Source of the DNA: Nocardioides furvisabuli | GTDB lineage: Bacteria; Actinomycetota; Actinomycetes; Propionibacteriales; Nocardioidaceae | DNA length: 64,000 bases | Reading direction: 5' to 3' | NCBI RefSeq assembly: GCF_021083185.1 | Contig: NZ_JAIGQB010000006.1 | Span: forward strand, 1-64,000 | Shown here: in pieces, positions 36,001 to 43,597 of the stretch | Layout of the letters: every line of letters starts with the position of its first letter | How positions within the stretch are numbered: the first letter of the stretch is position 1 | The notes under the pieces: model-generated | Databases searched by the model: none | What the model was told of the DNA's origin: nothing | The model's input: the letters and a program-made list of their open reading frames with translations, nothing else | Position numbers and translations under genes: made by a program

Positions 36001-36945
36001 TTCTGGCACGACGCGGGCGTCCGTGTCGACGGCGACGCGGCACGGCGGGTGATGGAGACCTTCGAGTTCCGGTGGCGGGAGGCCTCGACGCTGTCGCCGG
36101 CCACCTACGACATCGGTGCGGGGGCACGCAGCTACAACCCGGCGGTCACGCCGATCGTCCCACCACCGACCGGGCCCGCCGCGCCCCCGTCCACCGACAC
36201 CGCGATCCAGGTGGTGCGGTCGGTGCCGGACTCCAAGGAGTTCGGCCTGCTGCGCAACAAGCCCTGGGCGACGTTGCCCGCCACCGGGATCCATGAAGTG
36301 CGCACGACCTTCCGGAGCGTGCTGGCCGCGGCGCAGCGCTACGTGTACGTCGAGGACCAGATCTTCGACGCGACCAGCTCGATGTTCCCGGCCCTCGTCG
36401 ACTGCTGTCGTCGCGGCGTCAAGGTGATCGCCGTGCTGCCCGGCCGAGGTGACCCTCTGGACATGCCCGGCACCGTGGCGCGCGTCCTGAGCCCTCCGGT
36501 CACCTCCGGGATCGTGGACAGGCTGACGACGGCGGAACAGGGGAACTTCGCGGTCTGGCACCTCGACGGCATCGTCGTGCACTCCAAGCTGCTGCTGGTC
36601 GACGACGCCGTGATGTCGATCGGCTCGGCGAACTTCATGGACCGGTCCATGGAGTTCACCGCGCAGGGAGACGACTCCGAGTGCTCGGTGGTGGCGGTCA
36701 CCACCGGCGCGCTGGCCGCTGACCTCCGGGTGCGACTGTGGAGCGAGCACCTCCGGGTCAGCGGTGCGACCCAGCAGGCGGAGCTGCGCGACCTGTCACG
36801 AAGCCTGGGGTTCTGGCGGCCCGCATGGGGTTCGGGGCTGACCTTCGCCCACCCGGAGAGCCGCCTCGTCTTCGTCGGCCCGACCGCCCCGCCCGCAGCA
36901 CCCACGCCGGTTCCGGCCGGAGCGGGGTCGTCCAGCGGCGGCTGA
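33046..36945 (+). CDS. 1299-aa M23 / SleB-like / peptidoglycan-binding / phospholipase D fusion
   Basis: Domains in order: an acidic N-terminus with an SPF tripeptide (12-14) and an ELD/ELG repeat (23-43); an M23 peptidase-like domain (~95-235) with His116 in HAAIDL and His204 in MLHFET; a peptidoglycan-binding domain (~264-324); a SleB-type cell-wall-hydrolase-like region (~375-550, SAKLLVHEAGG, AVLWAMFNRY); an acidic linker; a second peptidoglycan-binding domain (~681-780); and a phospholipase D pair (~795-1270). The second HKD motif is complete (H1179, K1181, D1186, then GSANFMDRS); the first has H949 and K951 but Ser956 in the Asp position. No signal peptide is visible. GTG 33046 follows GAGGAG. 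Confidence 0.85.
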   Translation: MSGLDLGAELRSPFAHVPDPRGELDELDELGELGELGELGELDERWPPLEGEEPAQGRPRNHGVPFAPDPPADAFFPVRSTDPRGAEVSYVSEDGRGVGNASRRFGAGRSDGARRHAAIDLYARRDDEVVACEDGRIVAFFGFCCGATKTSWALLVEHRDVVINYGEVDPRSLDRLGLRKGDSVRAGQTIAYIGVNPGGSSMLHFETYAPGTGRSLRWPAASAAPSGLLDPTRYLLALAPRFSPGATSPAPATAGSPAARPELRKGSRGEAVRRLQRALTAAGFATDVDGDFGPRTLTAVRAFQASRALVVDGIVGSRTWHALDAATSGSGGSTGSAPSSAGTPPSGPSAAGGTPPATGLAVLRADAPGRAPLRYQFTPEDLMWSAKLLVHEAGGRDDVENQAVLWAMFNRYALFTHTVYSTFTDFIRAYSTTLQPVLRNPRAAARHAHKGDAVYWRAGGNYPGTTIPRGQLVRHRTIQAAPWEEVKTSARDLATRALRGEVPNPGIGLASEFASTWVFYVQRHKRQPTREQWEAYTRELARRRSLVWVPLPEVEPRRNVFFVSQRVSSLPRDSVTIVPATSQGELEEGEAHTLADELEDEDDWFARLDVGEEPTAWPDDADVPMPAADQPAADLLSADVGPLLETIDGPGFQMEESEASTCAAAAEPDPTGAGAHPLLKRWGGSAHSNRPAVGFAQQHLNEWLARHAAGTARCVSTAGAGAYVDARLAELRGMGQLPLDVDCRFAAASEAATRAFQACHGLARDGRIGPSTWPRLLAYAPSSGRPTPPPGPSASAGLAALEARYLPPAGGTDVAPISRRATVRPIVDGRDYFAQIQAQAAALGAGDSWFLTGWWFTPGFSFGSGTTIQDLLLDAVTAGVDVRVILWANRQVLDNPGLAGALGAGPYARVVIQNVRGAEALRTASRGGRTPLADRVLIDWSGNGASSHHMKLNYFSHQGTDVAFVGGIDYVQNRLDAPEHRPPSSFWHDAGVRVDGDAARRVMETFEFRWREASTLSPATYDIGAGARSYNPAVTPIVPPPTGPAAPPSTDTAIQVVRSVPDSKEFGLLRNKPWATLPATGIHEVRTTFRSVLAAAQRYVYVEDQIFDATSSMFPALVDCCRRGVKVIAVLPGRGDPLDMPGTVARVLSPPVTSGIVDRLTTAEQGNFAVWHLDGIVVHSKLLLVDDAVMSIGSANFMDRSMEFTAQGDDSECSVVAVTTGALAADLRVRLWSEHLRVSGATQQAELRDLSRSLGFWRPAWGSGLTFAHPESRLVFVGPTAPPAAPTPVPAGAGSSSGG
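33112..33174 (+). repeat. Seven tandem 9-bp repeats encoding ELD/ELG
   Basis: Seven copies of GAGCTCGRC (pattern D D G G G G D at the third residue) inside the fusion-protein gene. Near-identical DNA makes copy number likely to vary by slippage. Confidence 0.9.
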
Positions 36946-37102
36946 TCCGAGTCGGCGATGCGGGCCTGACATCGGGGGACCGCGCGCCCGGTCACGTCCC
37001 CGCTCAAGACCGCACATTCGCCACAGCTCTGGCCGCAGGTCTGGTCAATGCCACCGCCCTCGCTGATGATGCAGGGAGTGACACTGCCGGGAAGGGACGA
37101 GA

Positions 37103-38320
37103 ATGAGGAACGCACTTCGGTCCGGAGCAGGGAGGGCGGCCGCTGCTGCGGCAGGGCTCAGTCTCGTCGTGGCGGTCGCGGGGACGGTGCCCGCCCAGGC
37201 ACGTCCGGATGACGCCACCACGACGGCGACGGTGATGACCCGCAACGTGTACCTGGGGGTCGACATCCAGCGCCCGATCCGGGCGACGGCCGGCTTGACG
37301 GGCCTGGACGCACTCGTGGCCCTGGGCAACTCCAACGTCGAGACGCGCGCCATCGTGGACCGAACGAACTTTCCGCGGCGCAGCGAGCTGCTTGCCGAGG
37401 AGATCGCCGAGGCCAAGCCCGACCTCGTCGGCCTGCAGGAGGTGGCTCTCTGGCGCAGCGGGCCCCTCGAGCTGCCGCCGCCCTTCGGCTCGACCCCCCT
37501 CGGCACGACCAACGCGCAGCAGGTGGACTACGACTACCTCCGGCTCCTGCTGCAGGACCTGCGCCGGGAGGGCGTGCCCTACAAGGCCGTGGTGGTCCAG
37601 GACGAGATGGACCTGGAGTCCCCTGCCTTTCTCGGCAACCCCGCCGAAGGCACCGTCACGCATGGGCGCGACATCCGGCTCACGATGCGCGACGTGATCC
37701 TGCTGCGCGCGAGCAGCAACGTGCGGGTGGTCGACAAGGGCAGTGCGCAGTACGACACCCGGGTTCCGGTCAACGTGGGCGGCTCCACCCTCGAGATCAT
37801 CCGGGGATACGGCTGGGTCGACGTGGCCAAGGGCTCGGCGAAGCCGTTCCGGTTCGTCAACACCCACCTCGAGGCGTTCAGCTCGCTCGCTGCTCTCGGA
37901 CAAGCACAGGAGCTGCTGGCCGAGACCACGGTCACCGGCCGGACGACCGTGATCGCCTGCGACTGCAATTCCGATCCCCTCGACGGCAGGACCAAGGCGA
38001 CGGACCCGATCCCGATCCCGCACTGGCAGCCCTACCGACTCATCACCGGTGGTGGGGGTTTCACCGACATGTGGCTCGAGTGGCGCCCCGCCGACCAAGG
38101 GTGGACGTCCGGACTCAACGAGACGGTCGACGAGGCTGCGCCCGGCAGCTGGACGCATCGCATCGACATGATCTTCGCCCGACCTGGCCCCGGGCAGCAG
38201 CTCGATGTGGTTGCCGGAGAGGTCACCGGCGACGAGCCGGCCGACAAGGATCCGACGACGGGCCTGTGGCCCTCCGACCACGCCGGCGTGGTGCTGACGA
38301 TCACCGGCGCCCGCGGCTGA
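37103..38320 (+). CDS. Secreted endonuclease/exonuclease/phosphatase-family protein
   Basis: 405 aa. A Sec signal peptide (AAAAAAGLSLVVAVAGTVPAQA) ends near residue 33. Metal and catalytic motifs of the family follow: TRNVYLG, LVGLQEV, NTHLEAF, ACDCNSD and SDHAG near the C-terminus. The family covers DNases, sphingomyelinases and inositol phosphatases; the substrate is undetermined. GAAGGGACGAG precedes the ATG. It lies 157 bases after the fusion gene on the same strand and may be co-regulated. Confidence 0.88.
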   Translation: MRNALRSGAGRAAAAAAGLSLVVAVAGTVPAQARPDDATTTATVMTRNVYLGVDIQRPIRATAGLTGLDALVALGNSNVETRAIVDRTNFPRRSELLAEEIAEAKPDLVGLQEVALWRSGPLELPPPFGSTPLGTTNAQQVDYDYLRLLLQDLRREGVPYKAVVVQDEMDLESPAFLGNPAEGTVTHGRDIRLTMRDVILLRASSNVRVVDKGSAQYDTRVPVNVGGSTLEIIRGYGWVDVAKGSAKPFRFVNTHLEAFSSLAALGQAQELLAETTVTGRTTVIACDCNSDPLDGRTKATDPIPIPHWQPYRLITGGGGFTDMWLEWRPADQGWTSGLNETVDEAAPGSWTHRIDMIFARPGPGQQLDVVAGEVTGDEPADKDPTTGLWPSDHAGVVLTITGARG

Positions 38321-38537
38321 GGGCCGCACGGCCCAGCCCAGTCCATTCGCCGCCTTCGATCGGCGTCGGACTCTCGGAGCCACACAGGCAGCCGGCTTCG
38401 CGTGGGTGCGGAGGCAGGCGCACAGGGATATCCTGACCGCATCCAGTCGAGAGAGGCAGCCGGCGCTCCGCTCACGACCTACGCTCGGATCGCCTAGTCG
38501 TGCTCCCGCACGGCTGAGCTCTGAAGGACGGTTCGCC

Positions 38538-40631
38538 ATGCGCCCGCTTCGTCTCATGACCTTCAACGTCCAGCTCCTGCCGGTGATCGCCGGTGTCGGG
38601 GCGGGAACGATCAGCATCCCCGCTGCCGTCCTGGGACTGCTCCCTGGGACCGTGGCCGACTCGAAAGCGCAGGCGAGGCGCGTCGCCGAGGACCTGCTGG
38701 ACATCCCGCCAGGCGAGCGCCCCGACGTGTTGGGGCTCAACGAGGTGTTCAGCGAGGATGCGCGCCAGGTCCTTCTCGAGGAGTTGAGCGGCGACTGGCC
38801 TCACGTGATCGAGTCAGTTCACGAGGGCGACCTCGAGGAGGACTCGGGGCTGATGGTGTTCTCGCAGCTGCCGTTCCTCACCTTCCCGGACGGGACCGTG
38901 CATCGTGAGCGCTTCTACTCCGACGACGCCGGCGCCGACAGCTGGGCGTCGAAGGCGGCGGTGCTCGTACGTGTGGGCCTGCCGGCCGAGCAGACCACAC
39001 TCGTGTTCACGCACCTGCAGGCTGCGTACGACACCGAGGAGCAGTACCGCGCCATCCGCAAGAGCCAGCTGGCCGAGATCAGGGACCTCGTGGCCGAGGA
39101 TCTCGGCCCGGACCCGGTGAACTGGCAGAACGTCATCGTGGCTGGCGACCTCAACATCCGCGGCGACCTCGACGCGACGAGCGATGAGTGGTTCGACGTC
39201 TTCGACAATCCAGGCGATCGGTTCGGCGAACTGTTCGCCGACAGCTGGATCGAGATGCGGCCGCCAGGGGTGTCCGTCGACCTCGACCCGGGCCTCTCGA
39301 ACCGCAACCGCGAGACGCACGCCGAGCAGCGGCTCGACTACATCTGTCGATTCAGGACCCTCGACGGTATCGACCTGGTCGCACACCAGATGCGCATCGG
39401 CCACCGTGACACCTCGGACCACTACGCGCTGGAGGCGATCATCCAGGTGCGTGACGACCATTGCCAGCCGTCGTCGGCGGTCGATCTCGACGTGTTGGGA
39501 CCGACAGCCGGTACCTCGGGCGCGGCCCAGCCGCGCACCTCGCTGGCCTATGTCGTGCAGGTCGACCTCGCTGCGGAGGGCGGCCGATCGTGGGTGTCGG
39601 TGCCGCGGGCGGGTACCTACACCTTCCACCGCAGCCCCTCGCTGTTGTACGAGGTGTACGCGGCCACCGACGTCTCGCGCCCGCTCGAGCGCCTCGACGA
39701 GCTGTCGATCGCGAATGTGCCTCCAGCCGTGCAGAGTGCCTATGCCGAGGTCGAGAGAAGCCTGGACCCTGACGGTTCGACGTTCGTGCATCGTGAGCCG
39801 CTGCTGGTGGCGATACGCACCAAGGACGGCGATCCCGGCACCGGAGTCCTCACGGTGCTCGAGCACATGGGCGACACGAGGGCCGGCGCGATTGCACTGC
39901 CACCGCATCAGGACGTCACGGTGCCTTTTCCCCAGCACCAGCGACTTGGGGACACCGACACGGCCTGGTTCCGCGTCCGCCCGGTCGAGACGGTCACGGG
40001 TACCGCACGCGACGAGAAGGTGAGCCTGAAGATGCCAGCGGGGTCAGGCGTGCTGGAGGCTCAAGATGCCGCTGGCTCGACGCTCGGTTCAGAGTCGGGT
40101 GCTGGCTCGCTCACGTACGAATTCACGGCAAGCCCCGGCGATGACATCTACATGACCGTGCGCCGCGACGATGATGGCGACATCAAGCAGGTGATCCGCT
40201 GGGCGACCCCGGTGACCTACCTCCGGCTCGATCGAGGGTTCGTCGTGCACGTCACCGACGAAACGGGCCCCGATTGGCCGGGCGCCGACGAACCCGAGCT
40301 CGAGCTGTACGTGGACGGCACGAAGCTGCTGAGCACATCGTGGGACGACGCGGACACCGGCGAAGATTGGCCGGGCCTCGGCGAGCGTATCCACTTCGAG
40401 GCGGTGCAGCGCGGCTGGACGAGTCGCTCGATCGGTTTCAGCGACACGCTCGACCTCGTCATCGAGGAACCTGACGACGTGACGGCGGCGCACGGCGTGA
40501 CGTCGTGGCCGATCGCGAGGCTGGCTCCGAACGAACCGCCCGAGCGCAGGCGCACAGTGGCGATCGACGTGTTCGACACGATCTCGAACGGGACCTACAC
40601 CGTCAGCTGCGTCCTGTCGCGAGATCCGTGA
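38538..40631 (+). CDS. Sphingomyelinase-like endonuclease/exonuclease/phosphatase protein with long C-terminal domain
   Basis: 697 aa from ATG 38538 (GAAGGA upstream). Residues 1-~310 are the phosphodiesterase domain: LMTFNVQLLP, VLGLNEVF, FTHLQAAYD, VAGDLNIRGD, TSDHYALEA. The remaining ~380 residues are beta-rich (RLDRGFVVHVTDETGPDWPG) with no family recognised; they may be a lipid- or carbohydrate-binding tail. No signal peptide precedes the catalytic domain, unlike the neighbour at 37103. Wobble positions look less GC-rich than in flanking genes, which may mean recent transfer. Confidence 0.83.
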   Translation: MRPLRLMTFNVQLLPVIAGVGAGTISIPAAVLGLLPGTVADSKAQARRVAEDLLDIPPGERPDVLGLNEVFSEDARQVLLEELSGDWPHVIESVHEGDLEEDSGLMVFSQLPFLTFPDGTVHRERFYSDDAGADSWASKAAVLVRVGLPAEQTTLVFTHLQAAYDTEEQYRAIRKSQLAEIRDLVAEDLGPDPVNWQNVIVAGDLNIRGDLDATSDEWFDVFDNPGDRFGELFADSWIEMRPPGVSVDLDPGLSNRNRETHAEQRLDYICRFRTLDGIDLVAHQMRIGHRDTSDHYALEAIIQVRDDHCQPSSAVDLDVLGPTAGTSGAAQPRTSLAYVVQVDLAAEGGRSWVSVPRAGTYTFHRSPSLLYEVYAATDVSRPLERLDELSIANVPPAVQSAYAEVERSLDPDGSTFVHREPLLVAIRTKDGDPGTGVLTVLEHMGDTRAGAIALPPHQDVTVPFPQHQRLGDTDTAWFRVRPVETVTGTARDEKVSLKMPAGSGVLEAQDAAGSTLGSESGAGSLTYEFTASPGDDIYMTVRRDDDGDIKQVIRWATPVTYLRLDRGFVVHVTDETGPDWPGADEPELELYVDGTKLLSTSWDDADTGEDWPGLGERIHFEAVQRGWTSRSIGFSDTLDLVIEEPDDVTAAHGVTSWPIARLAPNEPPERRRTVAIDVFDTISNGTYTVSCVLSRDP

Positions 40632-40696
40632 CCGGGGTTCACCCGGGTGACGGATGGCACGATGCGTTCTTCGCTGCGCGGGCGAGCGCGTGGCGG

Positions 40697-41320
40697 TCAG
40701 GAGGGCGTGCGGAAGATGTAGGCGAACGCAGAGCGGGTGTAGGCGATGCCGCGGCCGCTGCGTCGGATCGCGTCGGGGTCAGCTGCGGAGGGGCGTCGAG
40801 GGACCAGGTACTCCTCGAGCTCGTCAGTGGTGATGCGGTACCGCTCACCGTCCTCATGAGCCACGCCGACCAGCTGAAGGCTCGGGTCGAGGGCGGCCAG
40901 GCTGGCGTCCCCGTGGCTGGCGTTGGCCAGGAGCAATCCGCCGGGGCGCACGTAGCGGCGGGTGTGCTCCCACGCCGGTCCGGTGAACAGTGAGATGAGC
41001 AGGTCGACGCTGCTGTCATCGACGGGCAGCGGCCGGTAGTAGTCCGCGGGATGGAATCGCACTTCGACCCCCGCCCCGTCGCGGGTGCGTCCATCGAGCT
41101 CGGCCCGGATCAGGTCCGGGTCGCCGAAGAACCGCGTGGCGCGAACGTCGTTGTCGACGTAGGTGACGATCTCGATGGCAGTTGACGGAGCCAGGTCGAC
41201 GTAGCTGCCCACGTAGAGCGCGTGCCTGATCGGCCAGAGGGCGGTCAGAGCGGCGAACAAGGAGGAGCGGTCACCCACGGACTGGCGGTACTGCCCCCAC
41301 GTCACCAGCTTCGCCACCAC
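40697..41320 (-). CDS. SAM-dependent methyltransferase-like protein
   Basis: About 207 aa. The pattern ALYVGSYVDLAPS / EIVTYVDND / VDLLISLFTGPAW / VRPGGLLLANASHGD follows the Rossmann class I methyltransferase order, but the glycine-rich SAM loop is degenerate, so binding is uncertain. Two adjacent GTG codons (41320 and 41317) are plausible starts, neither with a clear ribosome site; the frame is open to 41401. It is convergent with the phosphodiesterase gene. Confidence 0.65.
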   Translation of the reverse strand: MVAKLVTWGQYRQSVGDRSSLFAALTALWPIRHALYVGSYVDLAPSTAIEIVTYVDNDVRATRFFGDPDLIRAELDGRTRDGAGVEVRFHPADYYRPLPVDDSSVDLLISLFTGPAWEHTRRYVRPGGLLLANASHGDASLAALDPSLQLVGVAHEDGERYRITTDELEEYLVPRRPSAADPDAIRRSGRGIAYTRSAFAYIFRTPS

Positions 41321-41397
41321 TGCATCACAGCACGACGAGGCAACAACATCCTGCAAGATGTTCCCGGTGAGCGGCGCTGCGCAATCGGCCCGGCGAG

Positions 41398-42052
41398 TCA
41401 AGCGGGCGGGAGCGCTTCAGCCAAGGATCGGTGCAGAGCGGTGACGTCGAACTGGGATGTCGCTGTCGCCGTCAGATGCGGGTAGAGCTTCTTCGGCCAG
41501 AGGACCTCGACTCCGCGCGTGGCGAAGGCCCTGCCGATGAGCGGCCAGTCGGCATCGACGAAGCAGAGCACGCCGGTGACGGGTGGCGCGGGTGCCCGGG
41601 ATGCGGCGGTCGTGCAGGACACGGACGTCGTCGGAGGCGAGGTCGTTGAGCTCGAGTCCGAGTCGTTCCTCACCGACGGCGCCGGTGTCCCAGGCCTTCG
41701 TCGACTGCGGTTCGTCGGAGACGGCGAGGATCATGCCACCGAGCTTCGGATGCTTCGGGTGCTTCGAGCGGATTCGGGCCTCGCGCTTGGCGTGGCGACG
41801 TTCGTACTCGCGGCGGGCTGAGGCGCCGGGGGTGCCGGGGTCGATCAGCTCGGCTGGTTCGTTGAGTGGTTTCGAGGCTCGCTGCGCTCGCACCTCAACC
41901 ACCGAAGAAGTGGGGGAGCAGTCGAGGCAGCGCACGGTCTTGGTGGATCGCTCGTAGACCGCCTCGGCCCGAGCCGCCAGCTCGGCTTCGCAGACCCGGC
42001 AGACGCCGGCGTACCGCAGCAACATCTGCTTCTCGTCGGCGCCTCCGGACAC
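41398..42052 (-). pseudogene. Decayed NERD-domain protein gene
   Basis: The first ~160 codons (zinc-ribbon CRVC...CLDC, then AWDTGAVGEERLG and VRVLHDRRIPGTRA) enter a NERD nuclease-related domain. Right after GTRA (about 41590) the reading continues in another frame as VTGVLCFVDADWPLIGRAF...VEVLWPKKLYP, ending at 41398. The conserved NERD core (IDH...VFVIDAK) is missing. This is best explained by an internal deletion with frameshift. A repeat has also inserted in frame (VVEVRAQRASKPLN). A leaderless-type TAGGGT-N6-GTG promoter remains. Confidence 0.75.
41861..41903. repeat. REP-like element inside the NERD gene
   Basis: GTTGAG (41861) and CTCAAC (41894) bracket the core GGTTTCGAGGCTCGCTGCGC. 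The block looks like an intergenic REP/MITE-type repeat but here lies in a coding frame. No second copy was seen in the window, so the assignment rests on structure and recollection of similar repeats. Confidence 0.45.
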
Positions 42053-42058
42053 CCCGCG

Positions 42059-42064
42059 ACCCTA
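42059..42064 (-). promoter_or_regulatory. -10 element TAGGGT of the NERD pseudogene
   Basis: TAGGGT on the minus strand, 6 bases, then GTG 42052. Confidence 0.45.
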
Positions 42065-42108
42065 CGGTCGACGAGGCCACGTCGGTGGTGGTTCGGTGGA
42101 CCTGATGG

Positions 42109-42489
42109 GAGTGGGCCGGCCTGTAGGCCGGGTTCTGTCCTGCGTGCGCAGGGGCGACCATCCATCTGCGACGACCGTTGCCGGCCGCCTGGTGCGATCT
42201 ACCCGGATGCTCGGGCGGGCCGCCCTCGAACGCATCCTGTCTGATCTTGCTCCGGGTGGGGTTTGCCTAGCTGCGCCGGTCGCCCGGCGCACTGGTGGTC
42301 TCTTGCACCACCGTTTCACCCTTACCCCCTCCCGGAGGAGGAGGCGGTCTGTTCTCTGTGGCACTGATCCCGCGGGTTTCCCCGGGTGGCTGTTGGCCAC
42401 CACCCTGCCCTGTGGAGCCCGGACCTTCCTCGACCCGCACCCCCGACGGATCGGAGGTGACGGACCGCGGCCGCCCGGCCGACCCACTC
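42109..42489 (-). ncRNA. rnpB: RNase P RNA (class A)
   Basis: About 381 nt. The P1 helix pairs GAGTGGGTCGGCC at the 5' end with GGCCGGCCCACTC at the 3' end. The conserved cores are present: GAGGAAGGTCCGGGCTCCAC near the 5' end, GGGTGAAACGG in the middle and ACAGAACCCGGCCTACAGGC at the 3' end. It is the catalytic RNA of tRNA 5' processing. Its 5' end lies only 11 bases from the map stop codon. Confidence 0.96.
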
Positions 42490-42497
42490 GAGACCTG

Positions 42498-42503
42498 AGT
42501 CTA
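42498..42503 (-). promoter_or_regulatory. rnpB -10 element TAGACT overlapping the map stop codon
   Basis: TAGACT on the minus strand (42503-42498) ends 8 bases before the predicted rnpB 5' end. Its first three bases are the map stop codon TAG. The -35 region would lie in map coding sequence and is not clear. Confidence 0.55.
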
Positions 42504-43349
42504 GGGGTGGGTGAGCACCTCGGCGCCATCAGCAGTCACGAGCAGGGTGTGCTCGAACTGTGCGGAGCGGCGGCGGTCCTTGGTCACGACGGTCCAGCCG
42601 TCGTCCCACATGTCGTAGTCGGGGGTGCCGAGGTTGAGCATCGGCTCGATGGTGAAGGTCATCCCGACGCGGATCTCGTCGTCGAAGCGTTCGTCGTCGT
42701 AGTGGGGGATGATCAGCCCGGAGTGGAAGGACGTGCCGATGCCGTGGCCGGTGAAGTCACGGACCACGCCGTAGCCGAATCGCTTGGCGTACGCCTCGAT
42801 GACCCGCCCGATGATGTTGACCCGGCGCCCGGGCCTGACCGCCTTGATCGCCCGGTCGAGCGATTCCTTCGTGCGCTCGACGAGCAGCCGCGACTCCTCG
42901 TCGACGTCGCCGGCGAGGAAAGTGGCATTGGTGTCGCCGTGGACGCCACCGAGGAAGGCGGTGATGTCGATGTTGACGATGTCGCCGTCCTCGACCACGC
43001 GGGAGTCGGGGATGCCGTGGCAGACGACCTCGTTGACGCTGGAGCACAGCGACTTGGGAAAGCCGCGGTAGCCGAGCGTGGAGGGGTAGGCGCCGTGGTC
43101 GCACAGGAACTCGTGGCCGATGCGGTCGAGCTCGTCGGTCGTCACGCCCGGCACGACGTGGGATCCGACCAGCTCGCGCGCCTGCGCGGCCAGCCGGCCC
43201 GCGATCCGCATCCGCTCGATCGTCTCGGCGTCCTTGACCTCCTCGCCGGTGAACCGCTGCGGCGCTGGGCGGTCGACGTACTCCGGGCGGGGGATGTGGG
43301 CGGGCACGGAACGACGCGCAGACACCTCTGCGGGGGACACGGCAGGCAC
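42501..43349 (-). CDS. map: Methionine aminopeptidase, type I
   Basis: 282 aa with the N-terminal extension typical of the actinobacterial MapB form (PxxPxY-type PRPEYVDRP). Metal ligands: Asp in VNIDITAF and [11 protein letters not shown], His in [11 protein letters not shown], Glu in TIEPMLNLG and QFEHTLLV. It removes initiator methionine. GTG 43349 lies 7 bases after TACACT and is probably leaderless. Confidence 0.96.
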   Translation of the reverse strand: MPAVSPAEVSARRSVPAHIPRPEYVDRPAPQRFTGEEVKDAETIERMRIAGRLAAQARELVGSHVVPGVTTDELDRIGHEFLCDHGAYPSTLGYRGFPKSLCSSVNEVVCHGIPDSRVVEDGDIVNIDITAFLGGVHGDTNATFLAGDVDEESRLLVERTKESLDRAIKAVRPGRRVNIIGRVIEAYAKRFGYGVVRDFTGHGIGTSFHSGLIIPHYDDERFDDEIRVGMTFTIEPMLNLGTPDYDMWDDGWTVVTKDRRRSAQFEHTLLVTADGAEVLTHP

Positions 43350-43356
43350 GGGCGTG

Positions 43357-43362
43357 AGTGTA
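43357..43362 (-). promoter_or_regulatory. -10 element TACACT for map
   Basis: Minus-strand TACACT, 7 bases, GTG 43349. It shares two base pairs with the divergent TAGTTT element at 43361. Confidence 0.6.
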
Positions 43363-43366
43363 GTTT
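43361..43366 (+). promoter_or_regulatory. -10 element TAGTTT for the 74-aa gene
   Basis: Plus-strand TAGTTT, 6 bases, ATG 43373; overlaps the map -10. Confidence 0.6.
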
Positions 43367-43372
43367 CGCCTC

Positions 43373-43597
43373 ATGACCGAGAACGAATACTGGTTCTGCC
43401 TGAAGCACCACACGGTCGAGGGCCGCGACGGCTGCAAGAACGCCGACCGCCTCGGTCCCTACGCCTCGTCGGAGGAGGCGTCGCGCGCCCTGGAGAAGGT
43501 GGCCGAGCGCAACGAGGCGTGGGACAACGACCCGGACTGGAACGAGGACGGTCCGGCCTCGGGCGACGGCCTCACCGACGGCACCCCGGACAGCTGA
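43373..43597 (+). CDS. Conserved small acidic protein (74 aa)
   Basis: MTENEYWFCLKHHTVEGRDG, then DRLGPYASSEEASRALEKV and an acidic tail. The pattern WFCLKHHTVE...C has two cysteines and two histidines that could bind metal; the central part resembles the short SPOR-like small proteins of actinobacteria. Leaderless start. Its stop directly abuts the converging gene's stop (TGATCA, 43595-43600). Function unknown. Confidence 0.75.
   Translation: MTENEYWFCLKHHTVEGRDGCKNADRLGPYASSEEASRALEKVAERNEAWDNDPDWNEDGPASGDGLTDGTPDS

Noticed and set aside
33787..36750. 987-codon minus-strand open frame under the fusion gene
   Set aside because: Shadow frame; the plus strand carries recognisable catalytic motifs over the same bases.
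40639..40650. Palindrome TCACCCGGGTGA after the phosphodiesterase gene
   Set aside because: It has no loop to act as a terminator and lies in a 65-base convergent gap; twelve-base palindromes of this kind are expected by chance in GC-rich DNA.
27635..41400. Prophage or contractile injection system
   Set aside because: No terminase, capsid, sheath, tube, baseplate, integrase or attachment site is visible; only lytic-type enzymes are present, so neither name is justified from this window.
42361..42380. Another CCCGCGGG palindrome
   Set aside because: It lies inside the RNase P RNA and forms part of its fold, and its flanks do not match the aceE-type sites.
43349..43597. Toxin-antitoxin pair from the divergent small gene and map
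   Set aside because: map is a housekeeping gene and the 74-aa protein has no toxin or antitoxin feature; only the promoter overlap is notable.
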